64,000 nt of DNA from Chitinispirillales bacterium (GCA_031254105.1 JAIRVB010000040.1:17970-81969); one strand, 5' to 3'; shown: positions 1 to 9,206, counted from the stretch's first letter. Notes: a model not told the origin generated them from the sequence alone. Translations and numbers: made by a program.

Positions 1-1221
1 AACCCCGTCGTAACCACCCCTTACATAAACCTGGCGGTTTCTCAGCCGCTGTATTGATTTTGACACATCTTTATCAACATCGTAAATCTTATTGACAGGA
101 ATGTCAAGCAGTATACTTAACTCACTGCCTAACTCCGAAAGCAAATTTTCATACCGTAAAGATACTTTTTTACTGGTTTCCTTAGTACCGGTTATTTCGG
201 AAATTATATTTTTCAGGCCGGTGAGTGAATGAAACGGACGCTCCATGGAAAACGTTCCGGATTTTGATTCCTCCCCCCGCAGCTCACAAAGCGCGCAAAT
301 GCGGTTAAGAACTCCAACGGTAACTTTCTTACCGCAAACAGGACAGATTCCGCCGTGAGCTTTAGTCTCTTTGGGCTCCCAGCAGACCCCGCAAGCCCTG
401 TGGCCATCAAGATAATATTTGCCTTCCTGAGGAAAATACTCTATTGTCCCCCACAACCCTTTGGGATCATCCCCCTTCAGCGCCTTTACAATCGAATCAA
501 AGCTGACTTCAGCGTCAAAATCAAAAATTGTCGCTTCTCTGCCAAGGTTTTCGGGCGAGTGAGCGTCGGAGTTTGACACAAGCGCATATTTGTCAAGAAA
601 TGAACATTTTCTGTTCATCTCAGGATCTGAAGAGAGCCCTGTTTCCGCCGCGAAAACATAGTCCGAAAGATCTCTGTAACACTGCTCTATCGTATCAAAA
701 CCTGACTTTGATCCAAGAACAGAAAACCAGGGAGTCCAGATATGGGCAGGAAACAGAAATGACCCTTCCCCACCCTCAAGCGTTATGTCAAGCAGATCTC
801 TGGAATCCAGGCCCAGTATCGGCCTGCCATCGGAAATTATGTTTCCCAAAGCTCCGAGTTTTCGCTGTATTTTTTCCATGGAAGCAAATGACGGCGCGGC
901 GATTATGTTATGTACCTTGCGCACCGCTCCCTGTACCTTGTAAATACAGCTGATCTCAGCGGTGAGCATAAAATATACTTCCCCGTCCCAAACTTTCGAG
1001 CGGGGATCCGATTTTTCAGTACGGATTTTGTAAAGTCCATTACCCGCGCTGACCAGATCTCTTTTGAGCTCATTCATCCATCCCGGATGTACGGCATCGC
1101 CGGTACCGGCGATGCTTATCCCTTTTTTGCGCGCCCAAAGATCGATATTAGGAATGTTAAGCTGTGAGCTTGTAGCCATCGAAAAATGAGAGTGTATATG
1201 CAGATCCGCGATATATCTCAT
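1..1221 (-). CDS. Endonuclease Q-like PHP-domain nuclease (partial, runs off the window start)
   Basis: Reading from the ATG at 1221, the frame stays open to base 1, so 407 codons are present and the C-terminus is missing. The N-terminus ADLHIHSHFS is the metal-binding HxH motif of PHP phosphoesterase domains, and VSNSDAHSPE is a later metal site. A four-cysteine zinc-finger (CGVC ... CPVC ... CALC) follows at about residues 310-345. This order, PHP then zinc finger, is that of the endonuclease Q / TIGR00375 family (Bacillus YqxK, archaeal EndoQ), which nicks DNA 5' of deaminated bases. It overlaps the upstream SpoIID-like gene by 4 bases (ATGA), so the two are probably translationally coupled. 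The family assignment is from recalled motif order; substrate is inferred from the family. Confidence 0.82.
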   Translation of the reverse strand, partial: MRYIADLHIHSHFSMATSSQLNIPNIDLWARKKGISIAGTGDAVHPGWMNELKRDLVSAGNGLYKIRTEKSDPRSKVWDGEVYFMLTAEISCIYKVQGAVRKVHNIIAAPSFASMEKIQRKLGALGNIISDGRPILGLDSRDLLDITLEGGEGSFLFPAHIWTPWFSVLGSKSGFDTIEQCYRDLSDYVFAAETGLSSDPEMNRKCSFLDKYALVSNSDAHSPENLGREATIFDFDAEVSFDSIVKALKGDDPKGLWGTIEYFPQEGKYYLDGHRACGVCWEPKETKAHGGICPVCGKKVTVGVLNRICALCELRGEESKSGTFSMERPFHSLTGLKNIISEITGTKETSKKVSLRYENLLSELGSELSILLDIPVNKIYDVDKDVSKSIQRLRNRQVYVRGGYDGV

Positions 1222-2642
1222 TTTGAAGCAACCGAGGCGATAGTTACGCCGCTGTAGTAGGCAAAGAGTATCTGCTCGAAACTCTGCCCCGCCCTGGCGC
1301 GGCCTATGGCTCCGGTCTGGCACATCCCTATCCCGTGACCGTAACCTCTTCCCTTTATTACTACCTTGTCATTGTTTGCAGTTTCAATTGTAAAATTTGA
1401 AGAGCGCAATATCGGATTCGACGCGCTGTTTGAACGAATAAGAAACCTTACCCTGTCTCCGCCAATAATAAAAGTCCCGCCGCTTGACTCAATAGCGCAC
1501 GCTTTAACTCTGCCGCATGAAAAGCGTTCCCTTATCCGCAAAGAGTGAAGCGTCCCATTAAAAGAGGGGGAAACGCCCCCTTCGGGAGAGAAGCGCGCAA
1601 AAATCTTACCAAGCTGGGTGTTACTCCAGCTCTCCTCCCATGTAAAGGCGCGCGAAAAGCCGCAGTAAGCGTTTCCGTCCGGATCTGTGTCGCTAACCGA
1701 ACGCAAGTAAGCAAGGCTCTCCCCACCCCACACATCTTCTATATTTGCGGTTTTACCGCCGCAGGTGGAGTGATAAAAAGCGCCGGCGACAGTGTTATTA
1801 AAAGTCATAATAAGATCTTTAGTCCGGCGGATCGCCATGTCGCAAGCCTCTTTTTCCGCGTTTGCGCCTCCGTAAACCTGATCAGCCACTGTGGAAACCA
1901 GATCAAAAAAATTCGTTCCGCTCGCGGCCATTTTTCTGTAAGTATAGGTGCGCGCAGCCACAGCCTGAGCCTTAACCGCTTCAATCTCCTGCTCTTTTAA
2001 AGCCCCAATCTCAAGCGGCACCACACCTCTGAGATATTCTTCTATGTCAATCACATTAACAAAAGAAAGCGTCTTTCCGTTTTCCGAGACAATAATGAGC
2101 TCACCGCGGTAGCTGTCACCGCCAAGTTCAAGCAGGTGGCCGGCGGAATTTACGGAAAGCGTACATGGTAAACTAAGCTTACGTTTTGAGTTACCTGACA
2201 CAACCGCGACAGCCGCTGTTTCGGAAGATGCCTCAACATGCATGCGTCCCTTAAAACTAGCAACTCCGCCTGCGGTGCGCACCTTAACCTGAGCTGCCGA
2301 ATAAACAACCGCGTCTTTTACATTACGCTTTACTAACACCCTTACAGGCCGTTTCCGCACAGTAAACGATATATACTGCCGCGGCAAGCTTGCGGTATTA
2401 TTAACCGCTTCAACTTCAGCTTCTTCAAACGCTCTTCCAAAATCAATCTCATTAGTGCGGACTTTGCGCTCAGGTGCCGCCTCAACCGCCTTGCGTATAC
2501 CTTCGGTCTGCTCTTCCGCACTGCTTGCTGGAGGATTGGGAACAAAGAACGGCGCGCACCCCTGAGCAAAAAACAAAACAACCACGCAAGAGATGATCTT
2601 AACGAAGCTAAAATAGTTGGAAAAATAGAAAATTCTAATCAC
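1218..2642 (-). CDS. SpoIID/LytB-domain peptidoglycan lytic transglycosylase, probable lipoprotein
   Basis: A SpoIID domain fills the middle and end. EEYLRGVVPLEIG holds the conserved Glu that is catalytic in SpoIID, followed by AVKAQAVAARTY, FYHSTCGGKT and the C-terminal GYGHGIGMCQTGA motif. SpoIID enzymes cleave glycan strands that lack stem peptides. I place the start at a GTG (2642) that overlaps the stop of def by 8 bases. From there the product is 474 aa and begins with a hydrophobic segment ending in AQGC, a loose lipobox, so export to a membrane and lipidation are likely but not certain. The longer upstream reading would run through def in another frame and is rejected. In a diderm this is probably a cell-division or wall-remodelling enzyme rather than a sporulation protein. 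Confidence 0.85.
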   Translation of the reverse strand: MIRIFYFSNYFSFVKIISCVVVLFFAQGCAPFFVPNPPASSAEEQTEGIRKAVEAAPERKVRTNEIDFGRAFEEAEVEAVNNTASLPRQYISFTVRKRPVRVLVKRNVKDAVVYSAAQVKVRTAGGVASFKGRMHVEASSETAAVAVVSGNSKRKLSLPCTLSVNSAGHLLELGGDSYRGELIIVSENGKTLSFVNVIDIEEYLRGVVPLEIGALKEQEIEAVKAQAVAARTYTYRKMAASGTNFFDLVSTVADQVYGGANAEKEACDMAIRRTKDLIMTFNNTVAGAFYHSTCGGKTANIEDVWGGESLAYLRSVSDTDPDGNAYCGFSRAFTWEESWSNTQLGKIFARFSPEGGVSPSFNGTLHSLRIRERFSCGRVKACAIESSGGTFIIGGDRVRFLIRSNSASNPILRSSNFTIETANNDKVVIKGRGYGHGIGMCQTGAIGRARAGQSFEQILFAYYSGVTIASVASK

Positions 2643-3141
2643 GCTGTCTTTCGGAGATCTTCCTGAGTTTACCTTTAAGTAAAGCGCGCTGAACAGGGGA
2701 AACATGATCGATAAAAAGAATTCCGTTAAGGTGGTCGGCCTCATGCTGCAAAGCCCTGGCAAGCAGTCCCTCAGCGTTTTCTATTATATAGTACTCGCCG
2801 CTCTCATTTTGAGCTTTAACGCTCACTTTTGAGGGACGGTTTACCTTGAGGTTAATCCCCGGTATGCTCAAACATCCCTCTTCGTAATCCTCCCTCTCTT
2901 CAGAAGAATATACTATTTCGGGATTAATCAAAATATAAGGCTCCTGATCGCCGCCGCTTGCGTCTATTACAACAACTCTTTGAGAGACGCCAATCTGAGG
3001 CGCGGCAAGACCAACGCCATCCTCTGTGCGCATCGTCTCAATCATCCCGCTCACAAATTCCTTCAGGCTTTCGTCAAACTTATCAACTGAAACAGCGGCT
3101 TTCCTTAAAACCGGATCACCATAATATCGTAATTCTAACAC
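2635..3141 (-). CDS. def: Peptide deformylase
   Basis: 168 aa, the usual size. All three deformylase motifs are present: GVGLAAPQIG (motif 1), EGCLSIPG (motif 2, with the metal-ligand Cys) and QHEADHLNG (motif 3, HExxH with the two His ligands and the catalytic Glu). The enzyme removes the N-formyl group from nascent proteins in the cytoplasm using Fe2+. It is the first gene of a minus-strand run with the SpoIID-like lipoprotein and the endonuclease Q-like gene, whose starts overlap the preceding stops. No fmt gene is adjacent in this window. Confidence 0.97.
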   Translation of the reverse strand: MLELRYYGDPVLRKAAVSVDKFDESLKEFVSGMIETMRTEDGVGLAAPQIGVSQRVVVIDASGGDQEPYILINPEIVYSSEEREDYEEGCLSIPGINLKVNRPSKVSVKAQNESGEYYIIENAEGLLARALQHEADHLNGILFIDHVSPVQRALLKGKLRKISERQRD

Positions 3142-3451
3142 CTTACGGTACTCTCCATCTCACTCAAAAAGTAAAAAGTCAAAATCAAAATTAAAGTCAA
3201 AATATAAAATTCAAAAATCTATATATAGGGACGGACTTCGCCGGCCTTTGACGGGAAACACTCCCCAGACTGTATCAAAACTCAAAACAAGCAACGTTGA
3301 CAAAAAAAGAAATTACCGCTTTTTAACAAATTTTGCAACCTATTTGTCAACTATTTTTGACAATAATGCCGCCTCTGACAAGGTCTCCACAGTTTTGACA
3401 CAGCCTGTCCCCGCAACACCATCTTATTGTATTTGAATGCTTACCATGTTT
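3142..3451. other. Non-coding gap between def and yajC region
   Basis: I see no gene here. From 3164 to 3215 there is an A-rich iteration of the words AAAAGTC and AAAATTC, resembling short tandemly repeated elements. At 3344-3363 there is an inverted repeat TTGTCAA-N6-TTGACAA that could be an operator. Several TTGACA-like boxes occur on the plus strand (for example near 3297 and 3393), but none has a convincing -10 partner and gene downstream. Confidence 0.4.
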
Positions 3452-3592
3452 TCAATTATTTAAATGCCGTTCACATACCTGCCAGAATGCTTTAACACGT
3501 GGATGAAAATTATTCGCCCACCATCTTTCGCCGCAGCCCTCCGCCATTGTGCGGGCGCGGTTTATCGCGCCTTTATAATTACTTTTTATCAT
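3452..3592 (-). CDS. Possible 46-aa small protein overlapping the end of yajC
   Basis: An ATG inside the last codons of yajC opens a 46-aa frame beginning MIKSNYKGAINRARTMAEGC and ending in VCERHLNN. The peptide has a protein-like composition (Trp, Cys, Arg and His spread evenly), but there is no good ribosome binding site and I do not recognise a family. It may be a short coupled gene or the remnant of a longer one. Listed only because it is the sole plausible coding use of the roughly 125 bases after yajC. Confidence 0.2.
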   Translation of the reverse strand: MIKSNYKGAINRARTMAEGCGERWWANNFHPRVKAFWQVCERHLNN

Positions 3593-3983
3593 TCCCAAGG
3601 GCTTTATCGCCTTGAGCCGTATCATTGGTGAGTACGCTTGAAACAGCAGATTTAGTAACCTCAAGAAGCGTTCCTTCACCGGTTTTCATCATATAAGTGG
3701 AATCTTTGACATTAGTAATTACACCAACGATTCCGCCTATGGTAAGGATTTTGTCGCCCTTCTTAAGAGCCGCAAGCATTTTCTGACGCTCTTTTTGTTT
3801 TCTCTGTTCAGGCCGTATCATCAGAAAGTAAATGATAACGAACATCGCGATCATGATAAACATAAAATTACCGCCGAACAGGCCCGGAGATGGAGCGGGC
3901 TCTCCCCCCTGTTCCTGAGCGAAAACAGGCAATGCAATAAGAACAGCCGCTGAAATTGATGGCAAAACTTTACTGAGGAACAT
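3579..3983 (-). CDS. yajC: Preprotein translocase subunit YajC
   Basis: 134 aa. A signal-like hydrophobic N-terminus ending in FAQE is followed by a second membrane segment (about residues 38-56, FMFIMIAMFVIIYFLMIRP). Then comes the conserved cytosolic part: RPEQRKQKERQKMLAALKKGDKILTIGGI. YajC associates with SecDF and supports Sec-dependent export. Most YajC proteins are about 85-110 aa with one membrane segment; the extra N-terminal hydrophobic stretch here adds about 30 aa. secD/secF do not follow in this window, so the gene is separated from its usual partners. Confidence 0.93.
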   Translation of the reverse strand: MFLSKVLPSISAAVLIALPVFAQEQGGEPAPSPGLFGGNFMFIMIAMFVIIYFLMIRPEQRKQKERQKMLAALKKGDKILTIGGIVGVITNVKDSTYMMKTGEGTLLEVTKSAVSSVLTNDTAQGDKALGNDKK

Positions 3984-4289
3984 CGTTACTTATCCTTTCA
4001 ACATAGAGTGTTTTTACAGTTGCTTAATAAAATAAATAGTGGAGCGGGTGCAATGACAGAAATAAAATGTCAGGACGCGGAAATAAAAAAGATCAACCTT
4101 ACAGATGTTCCACTTGAAAAGATTTGAGATAAAGAATAGATTGTGATTAACGCGTAATACATAAACCATCAACTTATTTACCTGAAGATTCCGGCAAAAA
4201 CTATTTTGATAGCTAATTGGCATTTGATTGGTATTTAAGTTGTTTCTCTAAATCTCTGTATTTTCACTATATTATAGCACAGCCGTGGA
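3984..4289. other. Non-coding stretch upstream of yajC
   Basis: AT-rich DNA of about 300 bases between the yajC start and the Rpn remnant. It should hold the yajC promoter on the minus strand, but I cannot point to a confident -35/-10 pair. Short open frames here have no ribosome binding site or recognisable composition. Confidence 0.4.
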
Positions 4290-4554
4290 TAAGGTATACA
4301 GGAAGCAGACGCCAAGTTAGACACACTAAAAATGACTAAGGCTAAGAGAGAAGCTTACGGGAAATACCTTATAGACAGGCAAAGCGTTGACAGTGCGGTC
4401 AAAACCGCAAGGGTCGAAGGAAGAGAAGAGGCGAAGCGGTCACTTGACAAAAGGTAAGACTGAGGGCAGAGCGGAAGGCGCGAAAAAACTTGCTGAGCTC
4501 ATTAAAAAAGGTATCCCTCCGCACGAAGCTGCGGAAATGCTTGGAATAAATTGA
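4290..4554 (+). pseudogene. C-terminal remnant of an Rpn / PD-(D/E)XK transposase-family nuclease
   Basis: The frame from about 4293 encodes a charged helical stretch (MTKAKREAYGKYLIDRQS... ARVEGREEAKR) and stops at 4455-4457. A one-base shift continues into GAKKLAELIKKGIPPHEAAE-MLGIN, ending at 4554. That tail closely matches the end of the intact Rpn-family gene at 16411-17238 (GAKKLAELIEKGIPLQEAMK-KLGIN). The catalytic N-terminal domain is missing, so this is a frameshifted 3' fragment of a once larger gene. Confidence 0.7.
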
Positions 4555-4664
4555 ACCTTATCTTTTTTGGCTTTACACTTGATAATCAAAAAGAACTCTA
4601 TCTTTATTTTATTTTTGCATTCTGCCATTTTATTTCTGCATTCTCCTATAACCAGAGTTAATAT

Positions 4665-6296
4665 ATGACCGATCCGTTTCTCCCTCTTGTCCTATACGCC
4701 GAAACTCATTTCCGTTTCCGGGGATGCTCTCCAAGTCTTCTTTTTCGTAAAAGTCCGGAGATCATTTTTGACCTGCCCCGCCGTCTTGTCCCTGGCCGCG
4801 GTCTTCCGTTAAGTTTGTTGGTTAATGATATACATCAATACCCCATTGAGATTGAATCGGTTCTGATTGCTGTTTCAAAAAGCGGCGCGAAACCGGAAAT
4901 TTTTGATTTCGATAAACAAAGTATACAAAAATCCTTACTAAAACATCCGCTTGAAAAGCAGATGAGCGCGTATCTGTTTACTATCCCTCAATTGAAATTC
5001 GTTTCGGGTGAAATATTTGTCAACGCCTGTCTCAAATACCGCCGGATCAAAAAAGGGCGTGTTCAAAAACCGCTTATCACCGTTCTTAATGACAGTTTAG
5101 TCACTTCCACTAAACTTCCATTCCGCTGTTTGGTGACCAACGAACCGTATCCTGGAGATGGCTGCTGCTCTTTCGGCGACGTTCACTGCCACTCGCAGTT
5201 CTCAAGAAGCCACGTGGAGTTCGGGCCTCCGATTGAGATCATAGATAAAATGTCTCAGGCGAGCGGCCTTGAATTTGCGGCAATCACCGATCACTCATAT
5301 GATCTCGCAAGCTCACCTGATAATTTTTTACATCAGGATAAAGATTTAAAACTTTGGGAAATGTTTAAATCCACGATAACGAACTATAGCGGTAAAACCG
5401 TTATGGTTCCGGGCGAAGAGGTCTCTGTCCTCAACAGCAAAAACAAAGTTGTTCACTTAGGAGCTATTGGCATAACGGAATATATCCCCGGGACTCTTGA
5501 CGGCGCGAGAAAAAACGTTTACCACAAAAAACAGCTCTCCATAAAAGAAGCTGTAGAGGAGATTGAGCGGCAGGGGGGAATATCTTTTGCCGCGCATCCG
5601 GGATCGCAGGCAGGTATTTTACAATCCATTTTTCTTAAACGCGGAACATGGAGCGAAAACGACCTTTGTACTGGTTTGGGAGGAATTCAGGCTGTCAACA
5701 GCGGTTTTTTCGAGTCGTGGAAGCGCGGCAAAAAGCTGTGGATAAGCATGCTGCAAAAAGGATTTAAACTCCCAATACTCGCGGGAAGCGATGCTCACGG
5801 GGATTTTAACCGCTATAGAGCAATAGGAAAACCGTTTCTGCAAATCCATGAAGACGCTGAGAGATACATGGGATTTGTGCGCACAGGCATCTACGGTAAA
5901 GTGAGAAGCGTAAATGATGTAATTGATGGGATAAAAAGAGGCGCCTGCTTTTTGACAAACGGCCCATTCGTAACAATCCGCGACAGCCGCTGTCCGCAGG
6001 AATCCCTCATAAGCTCAAAACCGATATCAGAAATAAGTGATTTACACGCGGCAGCACTGAGCACAAAAGAATTCGGCTCGATTACCGGTTTACAGGTGTT
6101 TATGGGGAGTCCGGGATTGAAAGAAGAAAAAGTTATCCTCAGACAAGTTTTGGAACCTGATACTTATGATATAAGTCTTCCAATACCAGGCGAAGTTTTA
6201 ACTGAAAGATGTTATCTGCGGATTGAGGCTTATGGGAAAACAACAAGGGAACTGCCTACTATCGCGGTAAGCGGCGCTTGTTTTATCGGCTATTAA
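4665..6296 (+). CDS. CehA/McbA-type PHP-domain metallohydrolase
   Basis: 543 aa. An N-terminal region of about 160 aa, with beta-rich character and no clear family, precedes a PHP-type metal centre. FGDVHCHSQFS gives the HxH ligands (about residue 172), followed by AAITDHSYD, SFAAHPGSQ and AGSDAHGDF. These fit the CehA/McbA family, which contains carbamate/ester hydrolases acting with bound metals, but the family is wide and the substrate cannot be read from sequence. No signal peptide is seen. It converges on the hybrid kinase gene with only 8 bases between their stops, leaving no room for an independent terminator. Confidence 0.8.
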   Translation: MTDPFLPLVLYAETHFRFRGCSPSLLFRKSPEIIFDLPRRLVPGRGLPLSLLVNDIHQYPIEIESVLIAVSKSGAKPEIFDFDKQSIQKSLLKHPLEKQMSAYLFTIPQLKFVSGEIFVNACLKYRRIKKGRVQKPLITVLNDSLVTSTKLPFRCLVTNEPYPGDGCCSFGDVHCHSQFSRSHVEFGPPIEIIDKMSQASGLEFAAITDHSYDLASSPDNFLHQDKDLKLWEMFKSTITNYSGKTVMVPGEEVSVLNSKNKVVHLGAIGITEYIPGTLDGARKNVYHKKQLSIKEAVEEIERQGGISFAAHPGSQAGILQSIFLKRGTWSENDLCTGLGGIQAVNSGFFESWKRGKKLWISMLQKGFKLPILAGSDAHGDFNRYRAIGKPFLQIHEDAERYMGFVRTGIYGKVRSVNDVIDGIKRGACFLTNGPFVTIRDSRCPQESLISSKPISEISDLHAAALSTKEFGSITGLQVFMGSPGLKEEKVILRQVLEPDTYDISLPIPGEVLTERCYLRIEAYGKTTRELPTIAVSGACFIGY

Positions 6297-6304
6297 TTGT
6301 TACT

Positions 6305-8143
6305 TTATTTGGGTCTCAAACCAGTTGTTAAAGTCGTTTTCATTACTAAACTTTCCGCAAACTCCTGCGCCTTCGCCGCCGCTTCCTCAAAATCTCCATG
6401 CAGCAGATACTCTGAAAATGCGCTAAACAACTCCTTGGTTTTACGCGAACACTGCTTGCGACAGAGTTCGGCGATGATGGTTTTTGCGCCTTTTTTGTTG
6501 TAATTCTCGCACTCTTTCTTAAAAACAAACAACTGTTTGGCCAGATACTCCGGGTTTTCATCTGCTGTTTCGCAGTTTTCATCTTCGTCCGGTGTAAATT
6601 TTTCGATGAGTGCGGACAGATCGTTAAAAAACCGCGGAAGGGTCGCTGATATCATTTTTTTGTCTCCATTTTTGCCGGCCGCTTCAAGTCCGGCGGCGGT
6701 AGCGGAGAGCGCATTTTCATTAACATTAACAAGAGCGCTTTTCATGGCGTGGACATCTATTGTAAAGAGGCGTAAATCTTTATCACTTATAGTATCTATA
6801 TTTTTGAGAGCTTTTTCAAAAGTTGGAAGCACTCTTTTAACATCCCGTACGAATATGGTGAGCAGGTTTGGGTCTATGTCAACAGATTGAGCTGTTTTTG
6901 GGGCAGCATCAACAGTTAAGGGACGGCTCGCCCGCGCTTCTTCAATGACTTCAGGCATCTGCTTATCGCGGATAAATCTGTTAAGAACATCATTTAATAC
7001 AGTAACGTCTATTGGTTTGGAGAGAAAGCTATCGAAGCCTTTGGAGAGAAACATTTCAGCCTGACCAACCACAGTATTGGCTGTTAACGCGACAATCGGC
7101 TTTTCGTAACCCATATCACGAATTTTATTAAAAGTCTCAATGCCGTCCATTTCCGGCATCATGTAGTCCATGAAAATAATGTCGTAAACATTGCCGTTTC
7201 TTATCTTATCTATCGCTTCAAAACCGCTCATTGCAGTATCACTCGACAAACCGTAAGGAGACAAAAGACCCCTTGCCACATAGAGGTTGGATTCCACATC
7301 ATCCACAACTAAAACGCTTGCATAAGGCATGTACTCCCGCATCAATTTAGCGCTTTTTGTATGCATCTCTTTATCAATGCTAAGCTGCGTCATATTTTCA
7401 GTTGATTCTTTACCTAACCAGCCGCTCCTGAATTCATATTCCGCAAGCGCAAGTTCCACTTTTTCCGGCTCCATCTTAAATAAGTCAAGTAAATGGTTGA
7501 TAATATTGAGAAGCAGACCACCTGAATTATTGATGCGAAGAAAAACATCCTGCTGACCGGGGCTAAGTGTTTCGTCCATAAGCTGTATTTCGGCAATACC
7601 AAGAATCGTGTTCAGCGGTGTGCGCATCTCATGGTTCATGTTTGCTAAAAAAATTGTTTTCGCGCGTGAAGCCTCCTCAGCGCGCTCACGCGCTTCTTCG
7701 GCCCTCTGTAACGCTTCTCTCAGTTCGTCAAGGCTATGTTCCCTCTGCCGGTCTAAATGCTCGATAATATTGTTAAAGGCGTGGGAAAAATTGTCCATAA
7801 ACGCGATGCGCTGACTATAATCGCCTTTTGAAATATGCTGTGTCTGCCATGTCAAATGCTTGAGTGAAGCGTGCAGGTTCTTTAAGGGGGCGGTCATTTC
7901 ATTGTCCGGCGCCGCCGGAGCACAGTCTAAGTTACCAGCTGCTAATTCTTTGGCAAACACTCGGGTTTCCGATATCTGCTTAAAAAGAAACTCGAGGTTT
8001 TTTCCAAGTTTAACAAACTCTTTGGGCAAAGCGCTTGTATTAAGGCTGGCATTGGCTGGAGCGTGTATCATGTCCTCGACATAAGTAAACAACACATCGG
8101 CGGCGGCAATCATTGTTTCCACGCTTCTTTGCGATTTTTCCAT
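6305..8143 (-). CDS. HisKA-REC-HPt signalling protein lacking the kinase ATPase domain
   Basis: 612 aa. The order is a HAMP-like/helical N-terminus (about 60-135), a coiled coil (135-165), then HisKA with NMNHEMRTPLN (His at about 171). A linker follows, then a receiver domain (about 275-392, Asp 326 in IIFMDYMMP) and an HPt domain (about 422-510, His 465 in DVHAMKSA), with a helical tail. Hybrid kinases of this architecture normally carry about 150-200 residues of HATPase_c (N, G1, F, G2 boxes) between HisKA and REC. Here HisKA (ending near EYE, residue 237) runs straight into the linker FRSGWLGKE that normally follows the ATPase. The frame is clean. By itself it cannot autophosphorylate; it could be an adaptor phosphorylated by another kinase. 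Confidence 0.88.
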   Translation of the reverse strand: MEKSQRSVETMIAAADVLFTYVEDMIHAPANASLNTSALPKEFVKLGKNLEFLFKQISETRVFAKELAAGNLDCAPAAPDNEMTAPLKNLHASLKHLTWQTQHISKGDYSQRIAFMDNFSHAFNNIIEHLDRQREHSLDELREALQRAEEARERAEEASRAKTIFLANMNHEMRTPLNTILGIAEIQLMDETLSPGQQDVFLRINNSGGLLLNIINHLLDLFKMEPEKVELALAEYEFRSGWLGKESTENMTQLSIDKEMHTKSAKLMREYMPYASVLVVDDVESNLYVARGLLSPYGLSSDTAMSGFEAIDKIRNGNVYDIIFMDYMMPEMDGIETFNKIRDMGYEKPIVALTANTVVGQAEMFLSKGFDSFLSKPIDVTVLNDVLNRFIRDKQMPEVIEEARASRPLTVDAAPKTAQSVDIDPNLLTIFVRDVKRVLPTFEKALKNIDTISDKDLRLFTIDVHAMKSALVNVNENALSATAAGLEAAGKNGDKKMISATLPRFFNDLSALIEKFTPDEDENCETADENPEYLAKQLFVFKKECENYNKKGAKTIIAELCRKQCSRKTKELFSAFSEYLLHGDFEEAAAKAQEFAESLVMKTTLTTGLRPK

Positions 8144-8213
8144 AACTAAAATACTCTCCTGAAATCAAATACAGAAAAAAACGGCTGAAATATCAATTTT
8201 TCTAAAGTACAGA
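8144..8213. promoter_or_regulatory. Upstream region of the HisKA-REC-HPt gene
   Basis: The minus-strand leader ahead of the start at 8143 contains a usable GGAGAGT ribosome binding site (8152-8160 region). No clear promoter could be identified. Confidence 0.3.
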
Positions 8214-8560
8214 CATGGCATACCCTGCCTGTACTGTTTTATTTCTTCGTTCAACCTTTTTATTTCCGCATTTATACTCTATCCTCACACACCTGAATCT
8301 GCACATTCCGTTACCGTTGGTACCGCAGTTGATCTCTTTGCATTTATACTGCAAATCAGCACAAGTAAACACTTAAGGGTTTTGATATAAATCCCTCATC
8401 ATAATCGCAGACCGTTTCATTTGTAATTGCAGGTCTGCTGCAATCTAAATACTCTTCGCCAAGAGCGGCGCACCCATCCTTTACGTTGCAGGGGCTTTCC
8501 CATGAAAAAATCCAGCGATCCTTAATTTGCTCGAAAATATTCCATACTTAATTTAATTCA
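8214..8560 (-). pseudogene. Degraded Cys-rich small protein
   Basis: On the minus strand an open stretch encodes SWESPCNVKDGC, EEYLDCSRP and ETVCDYDEGF and ends in a stop. A one-base shift carries on as CADLQYKCKEINCG, GMCRFRC and IEYKCGNKK. The regular Cys spacing across two frames suggests one decayed Cys-rich, probably exported, protein without a remaining start codon. I do not recognise the family. Confidence 0.4.
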
Positions 8561-8787
8561 CATCATTTGTGCCTTGCTGTTCTTTGCATTCCCATGCGTT
8601 ATATTATGGTTTATAATATAATATACCATTTAAACAAGCGATAGAAAAATATGAAAACACTCGAAACGAACTGCCTAAAAAAATCTGACCTGAGGCTAAG
8701 GCTCTTCTTCCACAAATAGATTCGTTGCCTGATAATTAAGATGATTCAAATTTCAAGAGCTAAAACGGGGATTATCCATGTGGGTAA

Positions 8788-9099
8788 AAAGAAAAGCGAA
8801 GATACCTGCAAGCTATTCATGGACAGTATAAAGCTGCTGACAGACGCACCAAAAGGAGACGCCTGACGCGTTACTATGCCGTATGCGGTTACAATCGCAT
8901 ATACGCTGTCGGACTGCTTAATAAATCACCAAAATGCACTAAGAAAACTAAACGCGGCGGAAAATCCAAGTGCGACACTCCTCTTTCTCCGGAAATGCTG
9001 CATAACATTCAGAAAACCGGGGATTACATGTGTTCAATCAGACTTAAGGCAGTTATTTCAAAGCGGCTTCCTTACTATAATCATTGTATCCTGCCCTAA
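8788..9099 (+). pseudogene. Insertion-sequence transposase, N-terminal fragment
   Basis: A frame open for 103 codons without its start encodes RYLQAIHGQYKAADRRTKRR, then YYAVCGYNRIYAVGLLNK, LSPEMLHNIQ and YMCSIRLKAVI. This is the pattern of the N-terminal helix-turn-helix region of integrase-type (DDE) transposases, in which a YxxA..K..I and a GYNR.YA.RLL motif precede the catalytic domain. The frame stops at 9097-9099 and a shifted frame may continue for about 20 codons. The DDE domain is absent, so the element is dead. It lies about 140 bases upstream of the groES promoter. Confidence 0.6.
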
Positions 9100-9148
9100 A
9101 ACGAAACACCCTTGTTTCACATTGGAACAGCCATCCTGCGTCTCATAC

Positions 9149-9206
9149 TAAATTCAACTTCAAATAAAATGGCTCAATTCATAATGCAGAAATAAAAACA
9201 TCGATT
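9149..9206 (+). repeat. Partial copy of the AATGCAGAAAT / ATTCAACTT palindromic element
   Basis: ATTCAACTTCAAA followed by AATGCAGAAAT matches one half of the 89-bp palindromic element found complete at 32563-32651. The other half is missing. It lies directly upstream of the groES promoter. Confidence 0.45.

Noticed and set aside
2643..2762. Longer N-terminus for the SpoIID-like protein
   Set aside because: This part reads through def in another frame. The GTG at 2642 gives a normal exported N-terminus.
8214..8235. Second sigma-54 promoter (TGGCATACCCTGCC)
   Set aside because: The distance between GG and GC is 8 instead of 10 bases and the -12 element is poor.
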